Assembly: GCA_030649445.1 (NCBI GenBank)
Contig: JAUSKR010000032.1
Location: forward strand, 1-23,550
Reading direction: 5' to 3'
Length of the DNA: 23,550 bases
Origin: a bacterium
GTDB lineage: Bacteria > Patescibacteriota > UBA1384 > XYA2-FULL-43-10 > 1-14-0-10-43-13
This document shows positions 1 through 5,912 of this stretch, piece by piece. Position numbers and translations under genes: made by a program. Each line of letters begins with the position of its first letter. The stretch's first letter is position 1. The notes below the pieces were generated by a model that made no database searches, was not told the origin of the DNA, and saw nothing but the letters and a program-made list of their open reading frames with translations.

Positions 1-295
1 TAAAACCGGTTTTAGTTTTTACGATTTTTTTGGCTTCATCAAACTGAATTTCAGCACCGCACTTTTTTGCTTGTTCAAACATTTTTTGAGCCAGGTCGAT
101 ACCGGAGATCAATTCAAAACCGGGGTAATTTTCAATAATATTAGTCTTGGTGATTTGGCCACCGATGTCGCGGGTCAAAATTAAAGTTTTAAGTTGGCGG
201 CGAGCAGAATAAATTCCCGCAGTCAGGCCGGCCGGTCCGCCACCAATTATGACAACATCATACTTTATTTTTTTTTCCACTTTCTTCTCACTCAT
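1..295 (-). CDS. trxB: Thioredoxin reductase, N-terminal part (cut by window edge)
   Basis: FAD/NADPH flavoprotein that reduces thioredoxin in the cytoplasm. Only the first 98 codons are in the window. What is seen: a short lysine-rich leader, then the FAD-binding dinucleotide fold with GGGPAG at residues 18-23, and the thioredoxin-reductase signature IENYPGF at about residues 54-60. The redox CxxC and NADPH domain lie beyond the window, so the choice over a close FAD oxidoreductase rests on the N-terminal motifs. The ATG at 293-295 overlaps the gdhA stop as ATGA, and an AGAGGA-type ribosome site lies inside the gdhA 3' end, suggesting translational coupling. Confidence 0.88.
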   Translation of the reverse strand, partial: MSEKKVEKKIKYDVVIIGGGPAGLTAGIYSARRQLKTLILTRDIGGQITKTNIIENYPGFELISGIDLAQKMFEQAKKCGAEIQFDEAKKIVKTKTGF

Positions 296-1539
296 GACAA
301 AATTCCTCTGTTTTTGGTCGCAAGGCAAATCCGTGTGATAGCAAGAGCAAAAGCTGCTTCACGTAGCGTACATTTTTTTAAATTAGCAAAATCATGGATG
401 TCATTGAATGCCTTCAACATAATCTCTTTCAATTTGTTGTCGACTACTTCAAGGGTCCAGTAATCTCTGGAGAGGTTTTGGACCCACTCGAAATAACTGA
501 CAGTCACGCCACCGGAATTGGCCAAAATGTCAGGAATAATGTTGACCCCTTTGTCCTTCAGAATCAGGTCGGCCTCAGGGGTAACAGGACCATTGGCCAA
601 CTCTAAAATAATTTTAGCCTTAATATTTTTAGCATTTTTATGATCAATAGCATTCTCGAGAGCTGCCGGAATAAGAATATCGCAGTTAAGACTGAACAGA
701 TCTTCCGTTTTTATTTCTATACTTTCCGGCATATTTTTAATACTGCCGTGCTTGAGCTTAAATTTCATCGCCGCAGTCGGATCAATGCCGGTCTCATTAT
801 ATATTGTTCCCTTGGAGTCAGCAATAGCAACAATTAACGCTCCCTCTTCATGAAGCAATTTGGCAATATTGTAACCGGCATTACCAAAACCCTGGATGGC
901 GACAGATAGCAACTGAATATCAAGACCTTTAGTTTTTAAATACTCGACTAAAACATACTTGCCGCCCATGGCCGTGGCCGTGTCTCGGCCCAGTGATCCT
1001 TCATTGTCAACCGGCTTACCAGTTACAACGGCCGGAGAGTGCTCTCTGGAGATATGGGAATATTCATCCATAATCCAGGCCATCGTTTGGGCGTTGGTAT
1101 TAACATCCGGTGCCAAAATGTCTTTCATCGGACCGATAAATTCAAAAATTTTATCAATATATCCTCGGGTCAGGTGTTCGATTTCATGGGCTGTTAATTT
1201 TTTAGGATCGACAATAACACCACCTTTAGCACCACCGAAAGGGATATTAACAACAGCACACTTCATTGACATCCAAAGTGACAGGGCCTTGACCTCTTCG
1301 AGGTTGACCGCTGGATGAAAACGGACACCACCTTTGTATGGCCCTCTGGCATTATTGTGCTGAACCCGGTATCCAGTAAAAACTTTAATTTTACCGTTAT
1401 CCATTTGCAGTGGAATTGTCACCTCAATGATTTTCTGGGGGTATTTCAGAATCTCAACCAGATTTCTATCACATGTACAAAATTTTGAAGCTGATTCTAA
1501 TTGTTTTATTGCATTATCAAAAGCGTTAGTTTCGTCCAT
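292..1539 (-). CDS. gdhA: Glutamate dehydrogenase (Glu/Leu/Phe/Val family)
   Basis: Catalyses reversible oxidative deamination of glutamate to 2-oxoglutarate and ammonium, linking nitrogen and carbon metabolism. The 415-residue length is normal for the hexameric family. Seen: GPYKGGVR (residues 66-73), SMKCAVVNIPFGGAKGG (91-107) with the catalytic Lys105, Asp145 in APDVNT, and a Rossmann nucleotide loop GFGNAG at 217-222. Cofactor preference (NAD or NADP) cannot be read safely. The start is supported by AGGAA about eight bases upstream. The preceding gene's TAG stop lies just before this ribosome site. The stop overlaps the trxB start by four bases. It is third in a four-gene leftward operon. 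A leucine or phenylalanine dehydrogenase is less likely given length and motifs. Confidence 0.93.
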   Translation of the reverse strand: MDETNAFDNAIKQLESASKFCTCDRNLVEILKYPQKIIEVTIPLQMDNGKIKVFTGYRVQHNNARGPYKGGVRFHPAVNLEEVKALSLWMSMKCAVVNIPFGGAKGGVIVDPKKLTAHEIEHLTRGYIDKIFEFIGPMKDILAPDVNTNAQTMAWIMDEYSHISREHSPAVVTGKPVDNEGSLGRDTATAMGGKYVLVEYLKTKGLDIQLLSVAIQGFGNAGYNIAKLLHEEGALIVAIADSKGTIYNETGIDPTAAMKFKLKHGSIKNMPESIEIKTEDLFSLNCDILIPAALENAIDHKNAKNIKAKIILELANGPVTPEADLILKDKGVNIIPDILANSGGVTVSYFEWVQNLSRDYWTLEVVDNKLKEIMLKAFNDIHDFANLKKCTLREAAFALAITRICLATKNRGILS

Positions 1540-1548
1540 ATATATTTC

Positions 1549-1809
1549 CTATAAATTAATTTGAATTCTGACAAGTAAAAACAAAATTACCTGCCAGGTG
1601 ATTGTGCCGATTGTTTTAATCGCCGGCCAGGTGCCTGGAAAAAGAATGACAAAAATGGCGATAAAAATCCAGTGGCCATGGGTAAAAATTGAATAGAACG
1701 ACCAACAAATCAAAACTAATAAAATTATAGCGACAAAAAACTGGATATTAGTTGGAAGACCTAAAAGGAGTTTATCATAAAAAGAAAATATTTGAACCAA
1801 GATATTCAT
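1549..1809 (-). CDS. Small membrane protein, unknown
   Basis: I do not recognise this 86-residue protein. It is almost entirely hydrophobic, with two or three membrane-spanning stretches (about residues 22-41, 45-59 and 67-82) and few charges, so it is probably an integral membrane protein. It starts seven bases after the LytR_C gene stop and ends nine bases before gdhA, so it must be co-transcribed and probably relies on translational coupling. No strong ribosome site is visible. Tight operon placement and an intact reading frame support a real gene. Function unknown. Confidence 0.65.
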   Translation of the reverse strand: MNILVQIFSFYDKLLLGLPTNIQFFVAIILLVLICWSFYSIFTHGHWIFIAIFVILFPGTWPAIKTIGTITWQVILFLLVRIQINL

Positions 1810-1816
1810 ATTGGAA

Positions 1817-2638
1817 TTATTTTTTCCCGATTATTATGACGATGTCATAAGTTTTACAGATTGTGTCGTTATTTTCGACGGTGATTGAGCGGGTTGATAA
1901 AACGCTTTTTAGTTCGGTCGCCGCGGTTTCGAAGCCGGTTTTGTAGTAAATAAAGGAAGTAGCGTAAGTAAATTTAGAGGCGTTGCCGATTGCCGTCACA
2001 GTATAGCCGGCCTCGGTCAGGGTTTTCTTGATGCCGCTGGCGTAATTGCGGATGCCGTTGCCGTTTAGGAGGTCGATCGTCAGAGTGGCTTTGTTGGTGG
2101 CAGTTGGTGTCGTTGCCGCCGGAGCCGCGGCTGGGGCTGTTGCCTCGGTTGAAGCTGGAGTAGTGGCCGGCGCGGTGGAGGACGATGTGTCAGTGGACGA
2201 AGCCGGTGTGCTAGCGCCGGAGGTATAATCCTGAGGGACGATTGTGACGGCGTCGCTATCGGAGGTTGAGGTAGCCGAATCTCCGGAAATCAGTTTTTTG
2301 ATCTGGCCGCGATATTGGTAAATCAATCCGGCAACGACGATGAGCAACAAAACAACAATCACCTTGCGGTTTAGAATGCGGCCAAGAAGCGGCTTTTCTG
2401 GCTTTGCCGGCTCGGCTTCGATGACAATGTCGGCCTTTTTCTGCCCCGCCGCCCTCGACGGAGGAAAGAAACCGTCATTTGTTGCCAGCTTCGGCTTGAA
2501 AATTGCCTCAACCTCTTTTTCCTTCGACTCAATCTGGTTTTCTCTGGCCGGAATATCACCAGAAGCACCCAAGCTATCAAGTCCGGATGGTGCTGCCTGT
2601 TTTTCCCGCCGAGCTGAGATGTCGTCAGCAATGCCCAT
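1817..2638 (-). CDS. LytR C-terminal-domain (LytR_C) membrane protein
   Basis: Single-pass envelope protein. Residues 1-90 are a charged, probably cytoplasmic region. One membrane segment runs over about 92-108. A long low-complexity Ser/Thr/Ala/Pro linker covers about 118-182. The C-terminal globular part (184-273) begins with IDLLNGNGIRNYA, typical of LytR_C domains that accompany LytR-CpsA-Psr wall proteins. The catalytic LCP domain is absent, so phosphotransferase activity is not expected. The linker resembles spacers used to cross a cell wall or surface layer, and an extracellular C terminus is inferred. It is the first gene of the operon. SD GAGGG lies six bases before the ATG and a good promoter lies upstream. 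Confidence 0.8.
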   Translation of the reverse strand: MGIADDISARREKQAAPSGLDSLGASGDIPARENQIESKEKEVEAIFKPKLATNDGFFPPSRAAGQKKADIVIEAEPAKPEKPLLGRILNRKVIVVLLLIVVAGLIYQYRGQIKKLISGDSATSTSDSDAVTIVPQDYTSGASTPASSTDTSSSTAPATTPASTEATAPAAAPAATTPTATNKATLTIDLLNGNGIRNYASGIKKTLTEAGYTVTAIGNASKFTYATSFIYYKTGFETAATELKSVLSTRSITVENNDTICKTYDIVIIIGKK

Positions 2639-2665
2639 AGTCCCTCTCTTTAATTACACATCTAA

Positions 2666-2693
2666 ATTATAGCAGAATCAAAAAATCTGTCCA
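2666..2693 (-). promoter_or_regulatory. Promoter of the LytR_C-gdhA-trxB operon
   Basis: On the minus strand: -35 TGGACA (2688-2693), a 16-base spacer, and -10 TATAAT (2666-2671) with an extended TGC just before it. Start of transcription is expected near 2659, about 20 bases before the ATG. The same TGCTATAATT core recurs before nusA. Confidence 0.75.
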
Positions 2694-2725
2694 TAATTTA
2701 GCTCTGTGAGAATATGGGGAATTAT

Positions 2726-3331
2726 TTAAAATTTTCGGATTACGCCCTTGACCCGGCCCTGGATGGTGACGCGGCTCTTTTTGAAGAGCATTGGTTTCAT
2801 TGTTTTATTGGCCGGCTGAAGCCGGATATTGTTTTTTTCAAGATAGAAACGCTTTAGTGTCGCATTAGAATTATCGATCAGGGCGACAACAATATCACCA
2901 TTCTTCGGCGAAGATGTTTGCTCGATGATGACATAATCCCCTTCTAAAATGCCATCATCAATCATCGATTCGCCTCGGACCTTGAGGGCAAAAGTCCGGC
3001 GTCCCATCATATCCCGAGGAATATCAATCGTTTCATTGGTTCTGATTGCCTCGATCGGACGACCAGCGTCGATAATGCCAAGCAATTGAATCGAGTGTAA
3101 TTCGACACCGTCGTCAAAACTTGGAGTTAATTGGATCGCTCGCGCCTCCATCGCCTCTTTGGTTAGATAACCCTTGTCTTCCAAGATATTGATATATTCA
3201 GCGATTGTTCCTGTTGAAGACAGCTCGAAAAAAATGGCAATTTCACGATAGCTCGGAGCATAACCATTTTCGGCGATAAATCCGCGGATATATTCCAAAA
3301 TTTCTTTTTGTTTTTTTGTTAATGGTTCCAT
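2726..3331 (-). CDS. lexA: LexA repressor, SOS regulator
   Basis: Transcriptional repressor and self-cleaving protease of the SOS response. Residues 1-65 form the winged-helix DNA-binding domain. The self-cleavage site Ala89-Gly90 lies in GIIDAGRP. The S24 peptidase dyad is Ser122 (GESMIDDG) and Lys160 (NATLKRF). The length of 201 is usual. All catalytic elements are intact, so RecA-stimulated autocleavage is expected. No SOS target genes lie beside it. There is no good ribosome site: the ATG follows a run of degenerate 7-base repeats (3332-3362). No Gram-positive-type GAACnnnnGTTC box was found upstream; a wide TGTTCG/CGAACA inverted repeat overlaps the promoter. Confidence 0.95.
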   Translation of the reverse strand: MEPLTKKQKEILEYIRGFIAENGYAPSYREIAIFFELSSTGTIAEYINILEDKGYLTKEAMEARAIQLTPSFDDGVELHSIQLLGIIDAGRPIEAIRTNETIDIPRDMMGRRTFALKVRGESMIDDGILEGDYVIIEQTSSPKNGDIVVALIDNSNATLKRFYLEKNNIRLQPANKTMKPMLFKKSRVTIQGRVKGVIRKF

Positions 3332-3362
3332 ACTTTTAACTTTAAACTTTTAGCTTTTAACT
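3332..3362. repeat. Tandem heptamer ACTTTTA repeat in the lexA leader
   Basis: Four consecutive copies, ACTTTTA, ACTTTAA, ACTTTTA and GCTTTTA, directly before the lexA ATG (read as TAAAAGT units in the lexA mRNA). A nearly identical array lies at 18701-18730. They fill the position where a ribosome site would be. Confidence 0.7.
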
Positions 3363-3388
3363 GATGTGTTCGGGTTGATCACTTTTAC

Positions 3389-3418
3389 ATTATCGAACAA
3401 AGCCCGTACAAAAGTCAA
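3389..3418 (-). promoter_or_regulatory. lexA promoter
   Basis: Minus strand: -35 TTGACT (3413-3418), an 18-base spacer, -10 GATAAT (3389-3394). An inverted repeat TGTTCG (3367-3372) / CGAACA (3394-3399) brackets the predicted start of transcription and could be a LexA or other repressor operator. That role is inference. Confidence 0.6.
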
Positions 3419-3426
3419 ACAAAAAC

Positions 3427-3435
3427 TGTGGATAA
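3427..3435 (-). promoter_or_regulatory. Perfect DnaA-box sequence between divergent promoters
   Basis: TTATCCACA on the minus strand, the canonical DnaA box, sits in the 24 bases between the lexA -35 and the -35 of the plus-strand RNA unit. No second clear box was found nearby, so this is not good evidence for an origin. It may be a regulatory site or chance. Confidence 0.45.
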
Positions 3436-3442
3436 CTTTTTA

Positions 3443-3471
3443 TTGACAAGGCAAATGCAAAAGAATACTAT
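3443..3471 (+). promoter_or_regulatory. Promoter of RNA candidate 1
   Basis: Perfect -35 TTGACA (3443-3448), an ideal 17-base spacer, -10 TACTAT (3466-3471). It predicts a start at about 3478, two bases before the closing helix of the RNA. Confidence 0.75.
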
Positions 3472-3477
3472 CGACAG

Positions 3478-3728
3478 TAGGTGGGACGGGGTGAGTTTCC
3501 AACTACCAGCAGAAGGCACGCTTAACCCGGGTGAACCAGGGTGAACTGCGCTCACTTGCGCTTCAACTAGCTGCTTCTGTTCTGTCAGTTGATGTATTTG
3601 CCTTGTCCCACCGCCAGATTCAGTCGGTTCCCGCGTTCGCGCGGGACCCGACCACCCCAAAGTTTTTTTGAGTTTTAATACTGCACGAGCGTGAAATAAT
3701 AGGTCTGACTCATCGTCGGGCTTTTTTT
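3478..3728 (+). ncRNA. Candidate structured non-coding RNA 1, family unknown
   Basis: An approximately 250-base transcription unit with a near-consensus promoter and an intrinsic terminator, on the opposite strand to its coding neighbours. Nested complementary arms run inward: GGTGGGAC 3480-3487 with GTCCCACC 3605-3612, CAACT 3500-3504 with AGTTG 3587-3591, and CAGAAG 3510-3515 with CTTCTG 3574-3579. The apical part has tandem GGGTGAAC copies (3529-3536, 3539-3546). A second, very stable hairpin lies at 3623-3652, with stem CCCGCG/CGCGGG, loop TTCG and flanking GTCGG/CCGAC. The rod shape recalls 6S RNA, but I see no diagnostic sequence. SRP, tmRNA and RNase P signatures are absent. No plus-strand reading frame with a ribosome site was found. 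Confidence 0.6.
3703..3728 (+). terminator. Intrinsic terminator of RNA candidate 1
   Basis: Stem GTCTGAC (3703-3709) with GTCGGGC (3715-3721), seven pairs including two G-U, loop TCATC, followed by seven T. Confidence 0.75.
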
Positions 3729-3751
3729 GTGCTGAATTATTGGTAAAACTA

Positions 3752-3779
3752 TTGATTATTTCGCAGAAAAGTGTATTAT
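3752..3779 (+). promoter_or_regulatory. Promoter of RNA candidate 2
   Basis: -35 TTGATT (3752-3757), a 16-base spacer, -10 TATTAT (3774-3779). Predicted start 3786-3787, exactly where the closing helix of the RNA begins. Confidence 0.65.
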
Positions 3780-3786
3780 ATTGAAT

Positions 3787-4018
3787 GCGAGACAGAGCAT
3801 CGTGATGCGTTTCTGTCCTGCCCGCCGGTAGGCAAGAGGTGTGCGCCCTCGTTTAGCGACTAGGAGAGGCCCCCACCCACCTCCCTGAGATCGTTGAACA
3901 GCCATGCCGGACGGACAGCAATGTCAACACGTAGGCACCTCCACGCCGTGCCCTGTCTCGCTTCATCTTGCCGGTCCGGCGCCCATCTGCATTGCAACGC
4001 AGAAGCGCCGGACAAGGT
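3787..4018 (+). ncRNA. Candidate structured non-coding RNA 2, family unknown
   Basis: GC-rich, non-coding, about 175 bases to the end of its closing helix (232 with the 3' hairpin). Closing helix GCGAGACAG (3787-3795) pairs with CTGTCTCGC (3953-3961). Inside are hairpins GCAT-CGTG-ATGC (3797-3808), CCTGCC-CGCC-GGTAGG (3817-3832), and GCCCTC paired with GAGAGGC. GAGGTG pairs with CACCTC, and GTTGA with TCAAC around a GGAC loop. A large GC-rich 3' hairpin (GTCCGGCGC with GCGCCGGAC) and the palindrome AAGGTTTAAACCTT follow. GACAGA (3791-3796) can pair instead with TCTGTC (3812-3817), so two exclusive 5' folds are possible. No SRP, tmRNA or RNase P core sequence was recognised. A 6S-like role is possible but unproven. 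Confidence 0.58.
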
Positions 4019-4028
4019 TTAAACCTTT
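3975..4028. terminator. GC-rich hairpin plus palindrome between RNA 2 and rlmD
   Basis: Long stem GTCCGGCGC/GCGCCGGAC topped by TCTGC/GCAGA, then AAGGTTTAAACCTT followed by T on the plus strand. It could end RNA 2. The rlmD stop codon lies inside the palindrome, so it may work from both sides. The U-tract is imperfect. Confidence 0.5.
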
Positions 4029-5323
4029 TTAGAAATTATTCCGACACATTCGAGATGATGAGTTTGGGGAAACATGTCCAGTGGCTGGACTTTTTTTAAT
4101 TTTAGACCACAACTCTCAAATTCTTTGATATCGCGGGCAAAAGTGGCGGGGTTGCAGGAAATGTAAGTTAAAAGACTAAAGTCTAAAGACGAAAGTAATT
4201 TAATTAAATCCTTACTTAAGCCGGCGCGAGGTGGGTCGACGATGATCTTGTCAAATTTAACCGTTTTATTTTTACTCAGCCATTTATTGGTGTCTGCGCA
4301 GACAAATTCACAATTTTTTATGTTATTTATTTTCGCATTGGCGTTTGCGTCGTTGATAGCACTTTGAACTAATTCAATGCCAACGACATCCTTAGCCAGT
4401 GTCGAGAGATAAATACCAATTGTACCTGTGCCGCAGAAAAGATCGAGAACTGTCTCCCCCATCTGAACATCAGTAAATTCTTTAATTTTGTTGTAGAGCG
4501 TTTTTACCCCGAGTGAATTGGTTTGAAAAAAAGATTCAGGGGAAATTTGAAAGGTGTATTTACCAATCTTTTCATAGATAATCGGCGAACCAGACAGCAT
4601 CCGCCTCTTAATATTTTGGGGTGACCGCCCGTATGAAATAGTATGATAAAGTGATTTGATTTTTATCATCTTTTTCAGCACGCCTTTGAGCTCATTTTCA
4701 AACGGCAATGTGTCGCTATCGGTAATTAATTCGACCATAAAATCGCCAGTCGCTTTACCCTCGCGTATTTTAACCTGATAGAGTGAACCAAGTTTTTTGT
4801 CTGAACTATTGAGAGTTTTGGCAATAGTCTTTAAAATTTTATTTGAATACTCAGATTGAAGCAAACAACTCTCAGCTTCAACCAATCCATCAGCATAGAG
4901 ATAATTGTGGCGGGTGAAAACTTTCTGGACATCCTCTTTTTCAATTAAAAAGAAACGGATTGAGTTGCGATAATAAAACGGCTCTGACGGCTGAATAATT
5001 GGCAATATTTCAGTCTTAATTCCGGCACGCTCTAGTGTCTCGCGAAAAATTTCATCTTTAAATTTCAACTGATCTGCATAGTCAATATTTTGATGTTCGC
5101 ATCCGCCACAAAGATTAAAATACGGACAGGGTGGTTCGATTCTCTGCAGTGAAGGTTTAATTATTTTTTTAATTACCGCCTCGGCATAGGTCTTTTTTTC
5201 TTTGATAATTTTTACTTCCAAAATATCACCCGGCACTGATTTTTTAACAAAAATAGCCATGCCCTTTTCATCATGCCCGATCCCCCATCCTTCATAGATC
5301 AATTTTTCGATTTTTAATTTCAT
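4019..5323 (-). CDS. rlmD: 23S rRNA (uracil-5-)-methyltransferase, RlmD/RumA type
   Basis: SAM-dependent m5U methyltransferase of the TrmA/RumA family, acting on 23S rRNA (U1939-type site inferred). The N-terminal TRAM RNA-binding domain covers about 1-55. Fe-S cysteines are Cys66, Cys72, Cys75 (CPYFNLCGGC) and Cys153. The SAM loop is VLDLFCGTGTIG (292-303), the DPPRAG motif is at 363-368, and the catalytic nucleophile Cys390 lies in ISCNPATFARD. The length of 434 is typical. The start overlaps the trmH-family stop by four bases (ATGA), so the two rRNA/tRNA methyltransferases are coupled. RlmCD-like dual specificity or tRNA specificity cannot be excluded. Confidence 0.9.
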   Translation of the reverse strand: MKLKIEKLIYEGWGIGHDEKGMAIFVKKSVPGDILEVKIIKEKKTYAEAVIKKIIKPSLQRIEPPCPYFNLCGGCEHQNIDYADQLKFKDEIFRETLERAGIKTEILPIIQPSEPFYYRNSIRFFLIEKEDVQKVFTRHNYLYADGLVEAESCLLQSEYSNKILKTIAKTLNSSDKKLGSLYQVKIREGKATGDFMVELITDSDTLPFENELKGVLKKMIKIKSLYHTISYGRSPQNIKRRMLSGSPIIYEKIGKYTFQISPESFFQTNSLGVKTLYNKIKEFTDVQMGETVLDLFCGTGTIGIYLSTLAKDVVGIELVQSAINDANANAKINNIKNCEFVCADTNKWLSKNKTVKFDKIIVDPPRAGLSKDLIKLLSSLDFSLLTYISCNPATFARDIKEFESCGLKLKKVQPLDMFPQTHHLECVGIISKKV

Positions 5324-5778
5324 TCAATTATTTTATATAAAATAATGCCAGTGGCGACGGCGACATTGAGAGAATTCTTCTGGCCGTGCATCGGGATTTC
5401 GACGATAGCATCGCAAAGGTCGAGAACTTCTGGAGAAATTCCGGCTACCTCATTTCCTACAATTAGCGCGGTTGGGGAATTTAGGGATTTTGGGGAAAAA
5501 TGCCTGTAATTAATTGAGCGGGTGTCTTGTTCGAGGGCGACGACGTTTATCCCTGCTTTTTTGAAATTTGAAATTAGGGTTTTGACATTCTCTGCATATT
5601 CCCACTCGACAAAATCGACAGCACCGAGAGCTGCTTTATCAATTTCTTTCCGCGGTGGACGCGGCGTGATGCCGCAGAGATAGATCTTTTTGACGCCAGC
5701 GGCATCGGCGGTTCGAAAAATCGAGCCGACATTTTCCATCGACCGGATGTCATCGAGAATCAAATAAATATATTTCAT
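5320..5778 (-). CDS. TrmH/SpoU-family RNA 2'-O-methyltransferase
   Basis: SPOUT-knot methyltransferase that methylates ribose 2'-OH in tRNA or rRNA. At 152 residues it has only the catalytic domain. The three SpoU motifs are present: NVGSIFRTADA (16-26, with the conserved Arg22), LIVGNEVAGIS (105-115), and PMHGQKNSLNVAVA (129-142). No N-terminal substrate-binding extension is present, so the target base cannot be named. First gene of a two-gene unit with rlmD. The leader upstream has hairpins and no clear ribosome site. Confidence 0.88.
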   Translation of the reverse strand: MKYIYLILDDIRSMENVGSIFRTADAAGVKKIYLCGITPRPPRKEIDKAALGAVDFVEWEYAENVKTLISNFKKAGINVVALEQDTRSINYRHFSPKSLNSPTALIVGNEVAGISPEVLDLCDAIVEIPMHGQKNSLNVAVATGIILYKIIE

Positions 5779-5814
5779 AATTCGTTCGCCATTATCAATT
5801 TCTAGGCAACCCGA

Positions 5815-5876
5815 AGAGTCCCCTTCGGGGCTCTCAAAGCCACATGCGCTTGCAACCGTCGAAATTGAAAGTGGCT
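5815..5876. repeat. Hairpin-forming leader before the TrmH-family gene
   Basis: AGAG(T)CCCC-TTC-GGGGCTCT (5815-5834) beside an inverted repeat AGCCAC (5838-5843) / GTGGCT (5871-5876). No U-tract follows on either strand, so this is not a standard terminator. It may lie in the leader of the methyltransferase operon. Confidence 0.45.
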
Positions 5877-5912
5877 CACTTTATGAACTTTTTACTTTAG
5901 GAACTTTATAAA

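Noticed and set aside
3415..3660. 81-codon minus-strand open frame opposite RNA candidate 1
   Set aside because: It has no ribosome site or promoter, runs through GC-rich foldable sequence and the lexA promoter, and opposes a near-perfect plus-strand promoter and terminator.
3890..3935. SRP-like GGA/AGCA words in RNA candidate 2
   Set aside because: The loop is GGAC and not GGAA, and the conserved asymmetric-loop sequences of SRP helix 8 are not in place.
3478..4018. tmRNA or RNase P RNA
   Set aside because: Neither the tRNA-like ends with a tag reading frame nor the GAAAGTCC and ACAGAA cores were found, and the units are too short.
5815..5834. Hairpin as hisS terminator
   Set aside because: No U-tract follows on the minus strand and it lies about 80 bases from the hisS stop.
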